From assembly GCF_014650895.1 (NCBI RefSeq), contig NZ_BMVV01000002.1, forward strand, positions 248,001 through 312,000: a stretch of 64,000 bases of DNA, given 5' to 3'. Made by a program: the position numbers and the translations under genes. The notes under the pieces were generated by a model, which was given only the letters and a program-made list of their open reading frames with translations, was not told the DNA's origin and ran no database searches. Within the stretch, counting starts at the first letter, position 1, and each line of letters opens with the position of its first letter. Positions 28,162 to 36,198 of the stretch are shown here, piece by piece. The stretch is from Streptomyces omiyaensis (GTDB lineage Bacteria > Actinomycetota > Actinomycetes > Streptomycetales > Streptomycetaceae).

Positions 28162-29313
28162 GTGACACGCAGGACCGTCCGCATCGCCATGAACGGCGTC
28201 ACCGGCCGCATGGGCTACCGCCAGCACCTCGTCCGCTCGATCCTCGCCCTGCGCGAGCAGGGCGGCCTCGACCTCGGGAACGGCGAGGTCCTCTGGCCCG
28301 AGCCGGTCCTCGTCGGGCGCCGCGAGCACGCGCTGCGCGCCCTCGCCGAGAAGCACGGCCTCACCGAGTGGTCCACCGACCTCGACGCCGTCCTCGCCGA
28401 CGACTCGATCGACGTCTACTTCGACGCCCAGGTCACCTCGGCCCGCGCGGACGCCCTCACCAAGGCCATCGAGGCCGGCAAGCACCTCTACACCGAGAAG
28501 CCCACCGCCGCCGACTTCGCCGGCGCCCTCGACCTCGCCCGGCTCGCCGCCGAGAAGGGCGTCAAGCACGGCGTCGTCCAGGACAAGCTCTTCCTCCCCG
28601 GCCTGCTGAAGCTCAAGCGGCTCATCGACGGCGGCTTCTTCGGCGAGATCCTCTCCGTGCGCGGCGAGTTCGGCTACTGGGTCTTCGAGGGCGACTGGCA
28701 GGAGGCCCAGCGCCCCAGCTGGAACTACCGCTCCGAGGACGGCGGCGGCATCGTCGTCGACATGTTCCCGCACTGGGAGTACGTGCTCCACGAGCTCTTC
28801 GGCCGGGTCACCTCGGTCTCCGCCGAGATCGCCACCCACGTGCCGCGCCGCTGGGACGAGCACGGCAAGCCCTACGAGGCGACCGCCGACGACGCCGCCT
28901 ACGGCACCTTCCGCCTGGAGGGCGGCGCCATCGCCCAGATCAACTCCTCCTGGGCGGTCCGCGTCCACCGCGACGAGCTCGTCGAGTTCCAGGTCGACGG
29001 CACCGAGGGCTCCGCCGTCGCCGGGCTGCGCACCTGCCGCGTCCAGCACCGCGGGCTCACCCCCAAGCCGGTCTGGAACCCCGACATCCCCGCCACCTAC
29101 TCCTTCCGCGACCAGTGGCAGGAGGTCCCCGACAACGCCGAGTTCGACAACGGCTTCAAGGCCCAGTGGGAGCTCTTCCTCCGCCACGTCGTCCTCGACG
29201 AGCCGTACCACTGGGACCTCCTCGCCGGCGCCCGCGGCGTCCAGCTCGCCGAGCTCGGCCTGCGGTCCGCCGCCGAGGGCCGCCGCCTCGACGTCCCCGA
29301 GGTGACCCTGTGA
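28162..29313 (+). CDS. Gfo/Idh/MocA family oxidoreductase
   Basis: This 383-residue NAD(P)-dependent sugar or cyclitol dehydrogenase has an N-terminal Rossmann fold (IAMNGVTGRMGYRQH, residues 8-22). The family EKP motif lies in HLYTEKPTAADF (about 110-121, the catalytic lysine). A C-terminal beta-sheet substrate domain includes GGGIVVDMFPHWEY. Homologues of this subtype sit with DUF993 genes. The start is GTG 28162, with GAGAGGAA upstream. It is the first gene of a three-gene operon joined by GTGA overlaps, under the two LacI operators. The substrate is unknown. Confidence 0.88.
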   Translation: MTRRTVRIAMNGVTGRMGYRQHLVRSILALREQGGLDLGNGEVLWPEPVLVGRREHALRALAEKHGLTEWSTDLDAVLADDSIDVYFDAQVTSARADALTKAIEAGKHLYTEKPTAADFAGALDLARLAAEKGVKHGVVQDKLFLPGLLKLKRLIDGGFFGEILSVRGEFGYWVFEGDWQEAQRPSWNYRSEDGGGIVVDMFPHWEYVLHELFGRVTSVSAEIATHVPRRWDEHGKPYEATADDAAYGTFRLEGGAIAQINSSWAVRVHRDELVEFQVDGTEGSAVAGLRTCRVQHRGLTPKPVWNPDIPATYSFRDQWQEVPDNAEFDNGFKAQWELFLRHVVLDEPYHWDLLAGARGVQLAELGLRSAAEGRRLDVPEVTL

Positions 29314-30476
29314 CCCTCCGCCTCCCCGTCCCGGGCGGCGCCACGCGCGCGTACCGGCCCCGCGCCGAACCGCTCGCGCCCGCCGCGCCCGGCCCGCTGA
29401 CCTCCCGCACGGTCTTCTCCGCCGCGCACGTCGTCGCCGACCCGTACGCCGACACCACCCCCGACGGCCCCGCCGCCGTCGACTGGGACGCCACCCTCGC
29501 CTTCCGCCGCCATCTGTGGTCCCACGGCCTCGGCGTGGCGGAGGCCATGGACACCGCCCAGCGCGGCATGGGCCTCGACTGGGCGGGCGCCGCCGAACTG
29601 ATCCGCCGCTCCGCCGCCGAGGCGAGGGCCGCCGGCGGCGCGATCGCCTGCGGCGTCGGCACCGACCAGCTCACCGGCCCCGCCACGCTGCCGGAGATCC
29701 GGGCCGCCTACGAGGAGCAGCTCGCCGTCGTCGAGGAGTCCGGAGCCCAGGCGATCCTCATGGCCTCCCGCGCGCTGGCCGCCGCGGCCGCCGGCCCGGA
29801 GGACTACCTCGACCTCTACGGCCACCTGCTGCGCCAGGCCGCCGAGCCGGTGATCCTCCACTGGCTCGGCCCGATGTTCGACCCGGCGCTGGAGGGGTAC
29901 TGGGGCTCCGCCGACCTCGACGCGGCCACCGAGACCTTCCTGGAGGTCATCGCCGCCCACCCCGACAAGGTCGACGGCGTCAAGATCTCCCTCCTCGACG
30001 CGGGCCGCGAGGTCGCGCTCCGCCGCCGCCTCCCCGGGGGCGTCCGCTGCTACACCGGCGACGACTTCCACTACCCGGAGCTGATCGCGGGCGAGGAGCC
30101 CTCGGCGGGCGGGCGCTTCAGCCACGCCCTGCTCGGCATCTTCGACCCGCTCGCCCCGCTGGCGGCGGAGGCGGTGAGGACCCTCGACACCGGCGACACG
30201 GCGGGCTTCCGCAAGCTCCTCGACCCGACGGTCGCGCTCTCCCGGCACCTCTTCGAACCGCCGACCCGCTACTACAAGACGGGCGTGGTCCTCCTCGCCT
30301 GGCTCGCGGGCCACCAGGAGCACTTCACGATGGTCGGCGGACTCCACTCCGCCCGCTCCCTGCCCCACCTGGCCCGCGCCTACGAGCTCGCCGACGGCCT
30401 CGGCCTCTTCCCGGACCCGGTCCGCGCCGAGGACCGGATGCGCGCCCTCCTCACCGTCCACGGAGTCCCCCAGTGA
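29310..30476 (+). CDS. dihydrodipicolinate synthase-like aldolase (DUF993)
   Basis: This 388-residue protein of the DUF993 group has a dihydrodipicolinate-synthase-like TIM barrel. The Schiff-base lysine is probably the one in DKVDGVKISLLDAG (about 211-224). Other conserved stretches are GVAEAMDTAQRGMGLDW, GVGTDQL and CYTGDDFHYPEL. It should add or remove a keto acid on a sugar intermediate; the exact reaction is unknown. The GTG start overlaps the TGA of the oxidoreductase gene (GTGA), and its own TGA overlaps the next GTG the same way. This indicates tight stoichiometric coupling. Confidence 0.85.
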   Translation: MTLRLPVPGGATRAYRPRAEPLAPAAPGPLTSRTVFSAAHVVADPYADTTPDGPAAVDWDATLAFRRHLWSHGLGVAEAMDTAQRGMGLDWAGAAELIRRSAAEARAAGGAIACGVGTDQLTGPATLPEIRAAYEEQLAVVEESGAQAILMASRALAAAAAGPEDYLDLYGHLLRQAAEPVILHWLGPMFDPALEGYWGSADLDAATETFLEVIAAHPDKVDGVKISLLDAGREVALRRRLPGGVRCYTGDDFHYPELIAGEEPSAGGRFSHALLGIFDPLAPLAAEAVRTLDTGDTAGFRKLLDPTVALSRHLFEPPTRYYKTGVVLLAWLAGHQEHFTMVGGLHSARSLPHLARAYELADGLGLFPDPVRAEDRMRALLTVHGVPQ

Positions 30477-31276
30477 ACCTCGACCGCCTCAGCGTCAACC
30501 AGATGACGGTGAAGCAGCTCCCGCTTCCCGTCCTGGTGGAGCAGTGCGTCCGCCTCGGGATCCCCGGCATCGGCCTGTGGCGCGAGCCGGTGAGGGAGTA
30601 CGGCGCGGAGGCCGCCGCCGCGCTGGTGCGGGACGCGGGCCTGACCGTCACCACCCTCTGCCGGGGCGGCTTCTTCACCACCGACGGGTGGGAGGAGGAC
30701 AACCGGGCGGCGATCGACGAGGCGGCGGCGATCGGCACCGGCACCCTCGTCCTGGTCTCCGGCGGACTGCCCGCCGGCAGCCGCGACCTGCCCGGGGCAC
30801 GCGCGCGCATCGCGGACGCGATCGGCGCGCTCGCGCCCTACGCGGGCGCGCGCGGGATCCGCCTCGCCATCGAGCCCCTGCACCCCATGTACGCCTCCGA
30901 CCGCTGCGCGATCTCCACCCTGGACCAGGCCCTGGACATCGCGGAGCGCTTCCCGGCCGAGCAGGTCGGCGTCACGGTCGACACGTACCACCTCTGGTGG
31001 GACGAGAACGCCCCGGCGGCGGTGGAGCGCGCGGCCGCCGGCGGGCGGGTCCACTCCTTCCAGCTCGCCGACTGGACCACCCCCCTGCCGGAGGGCGTCC
31101 TCAACGGCCGGGGCCGGCTCGGCACCGGCGCGATCGACCTCTCCTGGTGGGCGGGGCTGCTCGAACGGGTCGGCTACACGGGGCCCGTGGAGGTGGAGCT
31201 CTTCAACGACGCCCTGTGGGCGAGGGAGGGCGTCGAGGTCCTGGAGGAGACCCTGGAGGACTTCCTCAAGGTCTGA
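30473..31276 (+). CDS. sugar phosphate isomerase/epimerase-like TIM-barrel protein
   Basis: This 267-residue AP-endonuclease-2-like TIM barrel has the metal-binding pattern of this family: Glu in AIEPLHPMYA, Asp and His in TVDTYHLWW, and the final Glu in VEVELFND. It is the third gene of the LacI-regulated operon, starting with a GTG that overlaps the previous stop. It probably isomerises or epimerises a ketose produced by the oxidoreductase and processed by the DUF993 aldolase. The substrate is unknown. Confidence 0.85.
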   Translation: MNLDRLSVNQMTVKQLPLPVLVEQCVRLGIPGIGLWREPVREYGAEAAAALVRDAGLTVTTLCRGGFFTTDGWEEDNRAAIDEAAAIGTGTLVLVSGGLPAGSRDLPGARARIADAIGALAPYAGARGIRLAIEPLHPMYASDRCAISTLDQALDIAERFPAEQVGVTVDTYHLWWDENAPAAVERAAAGGRVHSFQLADWTTPLPEGVLNGRGRLGTGAIDLSWWAGLLERVGYTGPVEVELFNDALWAREGVEVLEETLEDFLKV

Positions 31277-31296
31277 CCCCGTCCACCGGCCACCCC

Positions 31297-31438
31297 GGCT
31301 CCGAGCCCCGGCCACGACTCCGTGCCCCGGCTCGGCGCCACGGCCCGGGCTCCGGCTCCGAGCCCCGGCCACGACTCCGTGCCCCGGCTCCGGCTCCGAG
31401 CCCCGGCCACGACTCCGTGCCCCGGCTCCGGCTCCGAG
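31297..31438. repeat. intergenic repeat, three 37-bp copies plus a partial copy
   Basis: Identical 37-bp copies begin GGCTCCGAGCCCCGGCCACG and occur at 31297-31333, 31354-31390 and 31392-31428, with a broken fourth at 31430-31438. The last three have a 38-bp period. Each contains a CACG-ACTC-CGTG dyad. The 267-bp gap holds no convincing gene. Confidence 0.9.
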
Positions 31439-31450
31439 TTCCCGGCCCAC

Positions 31451-31470
31451 GGCTCCGGCTCCCCGGAGCC
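31451..31470 (+). terminator. hairpin ending the DUF993 operon
   Basis: GGCTCCGG-CTCC-CCGGAGCC forms a perfect 8-bp stem with a 4-base loop directly after the repeat block, 175 bases past the operon stop. Confidence 0.5.
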
Positions 31471-31516
31471 GTGCCCGACCGCCCGGCCCCCGCGTGCGCG
31501 GCGGGGGTCTTCCCGG

Positions 31517-31543
31517 CCCGGCCCCGTGTGCGGCGGGGCCGGG
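31517..31543 (-). terminator. terminator of the DUF937 gene
   Basis: CCCGGCCCCG (31517-31526) and CGGGGCCGGG (31534-31543) make a perfect 10-bp stem with a 7-base loop. It touches the TAG stop of the minus-strand gene. Confidence 0.75.
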
Positions 31544-32032
31544 CTACCTCTTCCCGCCGCCCAGCAGGTCGCCCAGGCCCCCGCCGCCCCCGCCGGCCTT
31601 CCTGGCGGTGGCGCGCCGGGTGAGGACCGCCAGGACCACCGGGACCAGGAGGTCGACCGCGCGGTCGGCGGTGGCCGGGGGGAGGCCGGTGCGCTTGGCG
31701 ACCGCGTGGGCGGCGGGCTTCGCCAGCCTGGCGAGGACGCCCGCCATCAGGCCGCCCGCGGCGAGGCCGCCGAACGCGGCGACGCCCTGGAGGGGCGGCT
31801 CCGCGGAGACGACCTCGTCGACGGCGGCCTTCACCTCGTCCGCGCCGGCCGGCTCCGCCGCCGCCCGCCTCAGTTCGCCGGACAGCTCGGCGACCGAGCC
31901 GCCCACGAGGGCCCGCGCCCCGGCCGCGTCGGTGCCGGCGAGCGTGGCGATCTCCGCCAGGCGGTCCTCGCCGAGTTCGGCCAGGACCTCGTCCTGGAAG
32001 GAGTCACTGCTCTCGGTCATGTCCGAAGTCAT
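31544..32032 (-). CDS. DUF937 family protein
   Basis: This 162-residue protein has a helical region beginning DSFQDEVLAELGEDRLAEIATLAG (about 9-32). It includes alternating small-residue stretches (AAFGGLAAGGLMAGVLARL) and ends in a Gly-rich tail (GGGGGGLGDLLGGG). This is the pattern of the DUF937 family, whose function is unknown. ATG 32032 was chosen because TAGCGT, a good -10 box, lies exactly seven bases upstream and there is no ribosome site. The next ATG (32020) is also possible. It is divergent from recD2. Confidence 0.7.
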   Translation of the reverse strand: MTSDMTESSDSFQDEVLAELGEDRLAEIATLAGTDAAGARALVGGSVAELSGELRRAAAEPAGADEVKAAVDEVVSAEPPLQGVAAFGGLAAGGLMAGVLARLAKPAAHAVAKRTGLPPATADRAVDLLVPVVLAVLTRRATARKAGGGGGGLGDLLGGGKR

Positions 32033-32063
32033 GTCCGAAACGCTACGTTTCCTCCGCGGGTTC

Positions 32064-32097
32064 GGCACCCCGGGGCGGGAGTTGTCCCCGGGGTGCC
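32064..32097. promoter_or_regulatory. long inverted repeat between the DUF937 and recD2 genes
   Basis: GGCACCCCGGGG (32064-32075) and CCCCGGGGTGCC (32086-32097) are perfect 12-bp arms around a 10-base spacer, midway between two divergent starts. It may be an operator or an extruding hairpin. A terminator is less likely because neither flanking gene ends here. Confidence 0.5.
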
Positions 32098-32130
32098 CGC
32101 CCTGTCGGTGCCCTTCGCTACGGTCGGGTC

Positions 32131-34362
32131 ATGTCCAACGAGGGCCAGCCGCACCGTCCCGCCGTGGTCGAGGGGGTGCTGGAGAGGATCACGTACGCCA
32201 ACGAGGAGAGCGGCTACACGGTCGCCCGGGTCGACACCGGCCGGGGCGCCGGGGAGCTGCTCACCGTCGTCGGCGCGCTGCTCGGCGCCCAGCCGGGGGA
32301 GGCCCTGCGGATGGAGGGCCGCTGGGGCTCCCACCCGCAGTACGGCCGCCAGTTCCAGGTCGACAACTACACGACCGTCCTGCCCGCCACGATCCAGGGC
32401 ATCCGCCGCTATCTGGGCTCGGGGCTGATCAAGGGCATCGGCCCGGTCTTCGCCGACCGGATCACCACCCACTTCGGCCTGGAGACCCTCGACATCCTCG
32501 ACCGGGACCCCGGCCGCCTCATCGAGGTCCCCGGCCTCGGTCCCAAGCGCACCAAGAGCATCGTCGCGGCCTGGGAGGAGCAGAAGGCGATCAAGGAGGT
32601 GATGGTCTTCCTGCAGACCGTCGGCGTCTCCACTTCCATCGCCGTCCGCATCTACAAGCAGTACGGCGACGCCTCGATCTCCGTCGTGCGCACCCGCCCC
32701 TACCGGCTCGCGGCGGACGTCTGGGGCATCGGCTTCCTCACCGCGGACCGGATCGCCCAGGCCGTCGGCATCCCGCACGACAGCCCCGACCGGGTGAAGG
32801 CGGGCCTCCAGTACGCGCTCTCGCAGTCGAGCGACCAGGGGCACTGCTACCTCCCGGAGGAGCGGCTGATCGCCGACGCCGTGAAGCTGCTCCAGGTGGA
32901 CACCGGGCTCGTCATCGAGTGCCTCGCCGAGCTGGCCGGGGATCCCGAGGGGGTGGTGCGGGAGGCCGTCCCCGGCCCGGAGGGCGAGCCGGTCACGGCC
33001 GTCTACCTGGTCCCCTTCCACCGGGCCGAGCTCTCCCTCGCCGGGCAGCTGCGGCGCCTCCTGCGCACCCCGGAGGACCGCATGCCGGCCTTCCGGGACG
33101 TGGCCTGGGACAAGGCGCTGGCGTGGCTCGCGGAGCGCACCGGGGCCACCCTGGCGCCCGAGCAGGAGCAGGCGGTGCGGCTCGCCCTGACGGAGAAGGT
33201 CGCGGTGCTCACCGGCGGCCCCGGCTGCGGCAAGTCCTTCACCGTCCGGTCCGTGGTGGAGCTGGCGCGGGCCAAGCGGGCCAAGGTGGTCCTCGCGGCG
33301 CCGACGGGCCGTGCCGCGAAGCGGCTGGCCGAGCTGACCGGCGCCGAGGCCTCCACCGTCCACCGGCTCCTGGAGCTGCGTCCCGGCGGGGACGCGGCGT
33401 ACGACCGGGACCGGCCGCTCGACGCCGACCTGGTGGTGGTCGACGAGGCCTCGATGCTCGACCTGTTGCTGGCGAACAAGCTGGTCAAGGCGGTCGCCCC
33501 GGGCGCCCACCTGCTCCTGGTGGGCGATGTGGACCAGCTGCCCTCGGTCGGCGCCGGCGAGGTCCTGGGCGACCTGCTGGCGCCCGGGAGCCCGGTCCCG
33601 GCGGTCCGGCTCACCCGGATCTTCCGCCAGGCCCAGCAGTCCGGCGTGGTCACCAACGCGCACCTGATCAACGCGGGCACCCCGCCCCGGACCGACGGCC
33701 TGCCGGACTTCTTCCTCTTCGCCGAGGAGGAGACGGAGGACGCGGCCCGGGTCGCCGTGGAGGTCGCCGCCCGGCGCATTCCGGCCAGATTCGGCCTCGA
33801 TCCCCGCCGGGACGTGCAGGTCCTGGCCCCCATGCACCGCGGCCCGGCCGGCGCGGGCGCGCTGAACGGGCTCCTCCAGCAGGCGATCACCCCGGCGCGT
33901 CCGGACGTCCCGGAGAAGCGCTTCGGCGGCCGGGTGTTCCGGGTCGGGGACAAGGTGACCCAGATCAGGAACAATTACGAGAAGGGGGCGAACGGGGTCT
34001 TCAACGGTACGGTCGGGGTGGTGACGGCGCTGGACCTGGTGGAACAGCGTCTGACCGTGCGGACGGACGAGGACGAGGAGGTGCCGTACGGCTTCGACGA
34101 ACTGGACGAGCTGTCCCACGCGTACGCGGTCACCATCCACCGTTCGCAGGGCAGCGAGTATCCGGCCGTGGTGATCCCGGTCACCATGAGCGCGTGGATG
34201 ATGCTCCAGCGGAACCTGCTCTACACCGCCGTGACCAGGGCGCGGAAGCTGGTCGTCCTGGTCGGCTCGCGCCGTGCGATCGCCCAGGCGGTCCGCACGG
34301 TCTCGGCCGGCCGGCGCTTTACCGCACTGGCCCACCGGCTCACAGGGGGCGCCCCCGTGTGA
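32131..34362 (+). CDS. recD2: RecD2-type SF1B DNA helicase
   Basis: This 743-residue ATP-driven 5'-3' helicase works without RecBC and is used in repair and fork processing. The N-terminal region has an OB-like part and helix-hairpin-helix motifs (GSGLIKGIGPVFADRI near 95, VPGLGPKRTKSI near 134). Helicase motifs follow: Walker A TGGPGCGKSFT (about 357-367), LVVVDEASMLD (motif II), QLPSVGAGEVLGDLL and AYAVTIHRSQGSEYP (motif V/VI). The length fits RecD2. There is no ribosome site; TACGGT six bases before the ATG suggests a leaderless transcript. It is divergent from the DUF937 gene. Confidence 0.93.
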   Translation: MSNEGQPHRPAVVEGVLERITYANEESGYTVARVDTGRGAGELLTVVGALLGAQPGEALRMEGRWGSHPQYGRQFQVDNYTTVLPATIQGIRRYLGSGLIKGIGPVFADRITTHFGLETLDILDRDPGRLIEVPGLGPKRTKSIVAAWEEQKAIKEVMVFLQTVGVSTSIAVRIYKQYGDASISVVRTRPYRLAADVWGIGFLTADRIAQAVGIPHDSPDRVKAGLQYALSQSSDQGHCYLPEERLIADAVKLLQVDTGLVIECLAELAGDPEGVVREAVPGPEGEPVTAVYLVPFHRAELSLAGQLRRLLRTPEDRMPAFRDVAWDKALAWLAERTGATLAPEQEQAVRLALTEKVAVLTGGPGCGKSFTVRSVVELARAKRAKVVLAAPTGRAAKRLAELTGAEASTVHRLLELRPGGDAAYDRDRPLDADLVVVDEASMLDLLLANKLVKAVAPGAHLLLVGDVDQLPSVGAGEVLGDLLAPGSPVPAVRLTRIFRQAQQSGVVTNAHLINAGTPPRTDGLPDFFLFAEEETEDAARVAVEVAARRIPARFGLDPRRDVQVLAPMHRGPAGAGALNGLLQQAITPARPDVPEKRFGGRVFRVGDKVTQIRNNYEKGANGVFNGTVGVVTALDLVEQRLTVRTDEDEEVPYGFDELDELSHAYAVTIHRSQGSEYPAVVIPVTMSAWMMLQRNLLYTAVTRARKLVVLVGSRRAIAQAVRTVSAGRRFTALAHRLTGGAPV

Positions 34363-34415
34363 AAGATCACGGAGGACTTCCGGAACCGGGGCGAAGGGGG
34401 CAGGATGAGCAGGTT

Positions 34416-34446
34416 GGCGGCACTGAGTGCCGCCGATTGGCCCAAT
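34416..34446 (+). promoter_or_regulatory. paired palindromes upstream of citA
   Basis: GGCGGCACT-G-AGTGCCGCC (34416-34434) is a perfect 19-bp dyad. ATTGG-C-CCAAT (34436-34446) follows at once. They lie 54 bases after the recD2 stop and about 95 bases before the citA start. They could be a terminator plus operator, or a regulatory site of citA. Confidence 0.45.
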
Positions 34447-34540
34447 GGCGACCCCGAGTGCACTCTCCTGAGCCAAGTGGGGGATGGTAGAGACAGTCAG
34501 GGCACCTCGAAGAAGAGGCACTACGTCGGTGAGGGATGAC

Positions 34541-35830
34541 GTGAGCGACAACTCTGTAGTACTGCGGTACGCGGACGGTGAATACACCTACCCGGTGGTC
34601 GAGAGCACCGTCGGTGACCAGGGCTTCGACATCGGGAAGCTGCGGGCCCAGACCGGTCTGGTCACCCTGGACAGCGGATACGGCAACACCGCCGCCTACA
34701 AATCCGCCATCACCTACCTCGATGGCGAGCAGGGCATCCTGCGGTACCGCGGCTACCCCATCGAGCAGCTGGCCGAGCAGTCCACCTTCCTGGAGGTGGC
34801 CTACCTGCTGATCAACGGTGAGCTGCCGAAGGGCGAGGAGCTCGCCACCTTCCAGAACGAGATCACCCAGCACACGCTGGTCCACGAGGACGTCAAGAAC
34901 TTCTTCCGCGGCTTCCCGCGGGACGCCCACCCGATGGCGATGCTGTCCTCGGTGGTCTCCGCGCTGTCGACGTTCTACCAGGACAGCCACAACCCGTTCG
35001 ACGAGACGCAGCGCCACCTGTCGACGATCCGGCTCCTGGCGAAGCTGCCGACCATCGCGGCGTACGCGTACAAGAAGTCGATCGGCCACCCGTTCGTCTA
35101 CCCGCGCAACGACCTCGGCTACGTCGAGAACTTCCTGCGCATGACGTTCTCCGTGCCGGCCCAGGAGTACGAGCTCGACCCGGTCGTCGTCTCGGCGCTC
35201 GACAAGCTCCTCATCCTGCACGCGGACCACGAGCAGAACTGTTCGACCTCCACCGTGCGCCTCGTCGGCTCCTCGCAGGCGAACATGTTCGCCTCGATCT
35301 CGGCCGGCATCTCCGCCCTGTGGGGCCCGCTGCACGGCGGCGCCAACCAGTCGGTGCTGGAGATGCTGGAGGGCATCAAGGCCAACGGCGGCGACGTCGA
35401 CTCCTTCATCCGCAAGGTGAAGAACAAGGAGGACGGCGTCCGCCTGATGGGCTTCGGCCACCGGGTGTACAAGTCCTTCGACCCGCGCGCCAAGATCATC
35501 AAGGCGGCGGCGCACGACGTCCTCTCGGCCCTCGGCAAGTCCGACGAGCTGCTGGACATCGCGCTCAAGCTGGAGGAGCACGCGCTCTCCGACGACTACT
35601 TCGTCTCGCGCAACCTCTACCCGAACGTGGACTTCTACACGGGTCTCATCTACCGCGCGATGGGCTTCCCGACCGAGATGTTCACCGTGCTCTTCGCGCT
35701 CGGCCGGCTGCCCGGCTGGATCGCCCAGTGGCACGAGATGATCAAGGAGCCGGGTTCCCGCATCGGCCGCCCGCGCCAGATCTACACGGGTGAGGTCCTC
35801 CGCGACTTCGTCCCGGTCGACGAGCGCTGA
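34541..35830 (+). CDS. citA: citrate synthase
   Basis: This 429-residue type I citrate synthase condenses oxaloacetate with acetyl-CoA, the entry step of the TCA cycle. The catalytic residues are visible: His in LHGGANQ (about 268), His in GFGHRVYKSFDPRA (about 307) and Asp in PNVDFYTG (about 364). The sequence starts SDNSVVLRYADGEYTYPVVES. The GTG at 34541 has GAGGGA a few bases upstream; the in-frame region further upstream is not conserved-looking. The length equals that recalled for S. coelicolor CitA. A strong terminator follows the gene. Confidence 0.96.
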   Translation: MSDNSVVLRYADGEYTYPVVESTVGDQGFDIGKLRAQTGLVTLDSGYGNTAAYKSAITYLDGEQGILRYRGYPIEQLAEQSTFLEVAYLLINGELPKGEELATFQNEITQHTLVHEDVKNFFRGFPRDAHPMAMLSSVVSALSTFYQDSHNPFDETQRHLSTIRLLAKLPTIAAYAYKKSIGHPFVYPRNDLGYVENFLRMTFSVPAQEYELDPVVVSALDKLLILHADHEQNCSTSTVRLVGSSQANMFASISAGISALWGPLHGGANQSVLEMLEGIKANGGDVDSFIRKVKNKEDGVRLMGFGHRVYKSFDPRAKIIKAAAHDVLSALGKSDELLDIALKLEEHALSDDYFVSRNLYPNVDFYTGLIYRAMGFPTEMFTVLFALGRLPGWIAQWHEMIKEPGSRIGRPRQIYTGEVLRDFVPVDER

Positions 35831-35873
35831 GCCGGCCCCGCACAGGCCGGCTGGGAAGCCTCCCGGACGTACA

Positions 35874-35923
35874 GAAGCGCCCCGCTCTCCGATCCCCCCA
35901 CGGGTCGGCGAGCGGGGCGCTTC
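35874..35923 (+). terminator. strong terminator of citA
   Basis: GAAGCGCCCCGCTC (35874-35887) pairs perfectly with GAGCGGGGCGCTTC (35910-35923): a 14-bp stem with a 22-base loop, 43 bases after the stop. Confidence 0.85.
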
Positions 35924-36198
35924 CCATATCCCCGGTGCGGATTCCCCCCACGGGATCCGGGCCGGGCGTCCGGTGCGCGGTCTGCCGGGGTACGTACGGG
36001 AGGGCCGCTCAAGCTCCCCGCTGCACGTGCCCCGGCCGCGCTTGCCTGTCGGGACGTCCCCCAAGACCTCCCGACGAACGTCCCCCAAGACGTTCTGGCA
36101 TCGCCCACTTAGACTCGCGAACAGCCCAGATGGTTACCCCCCAATATCTGTGATCTAGGTCTCTTTGTGAAGGACTTGTGCGTCACGTGTAGGTGAAA
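35924..36198. other. gene-free gap between convergent citA and copA
   Basis: I see no convincing gene in this 275-bp gap. ACGTCCCCCAAGAC occurs twice (36054-36067 and 36078-36091, 24 bp apart). The second copy is part of a dyad AACGTC-CCCCAA-GACGTT (36077-36094), and GGGACGTCCC (36051-36060) is a perfect 10-bp palindrome. From 36110 on the sequence is less G+C-rich. These look like regulatory debris or a small-RNA locus, not coding sequence. Confidence 0.4.

Noticed and set aside
31297..31438. Possible CRISPR array.
   Set aside because: Copies have a 38-bp period with no unique spacers, only one irregular gap, and no cas genes in the window.
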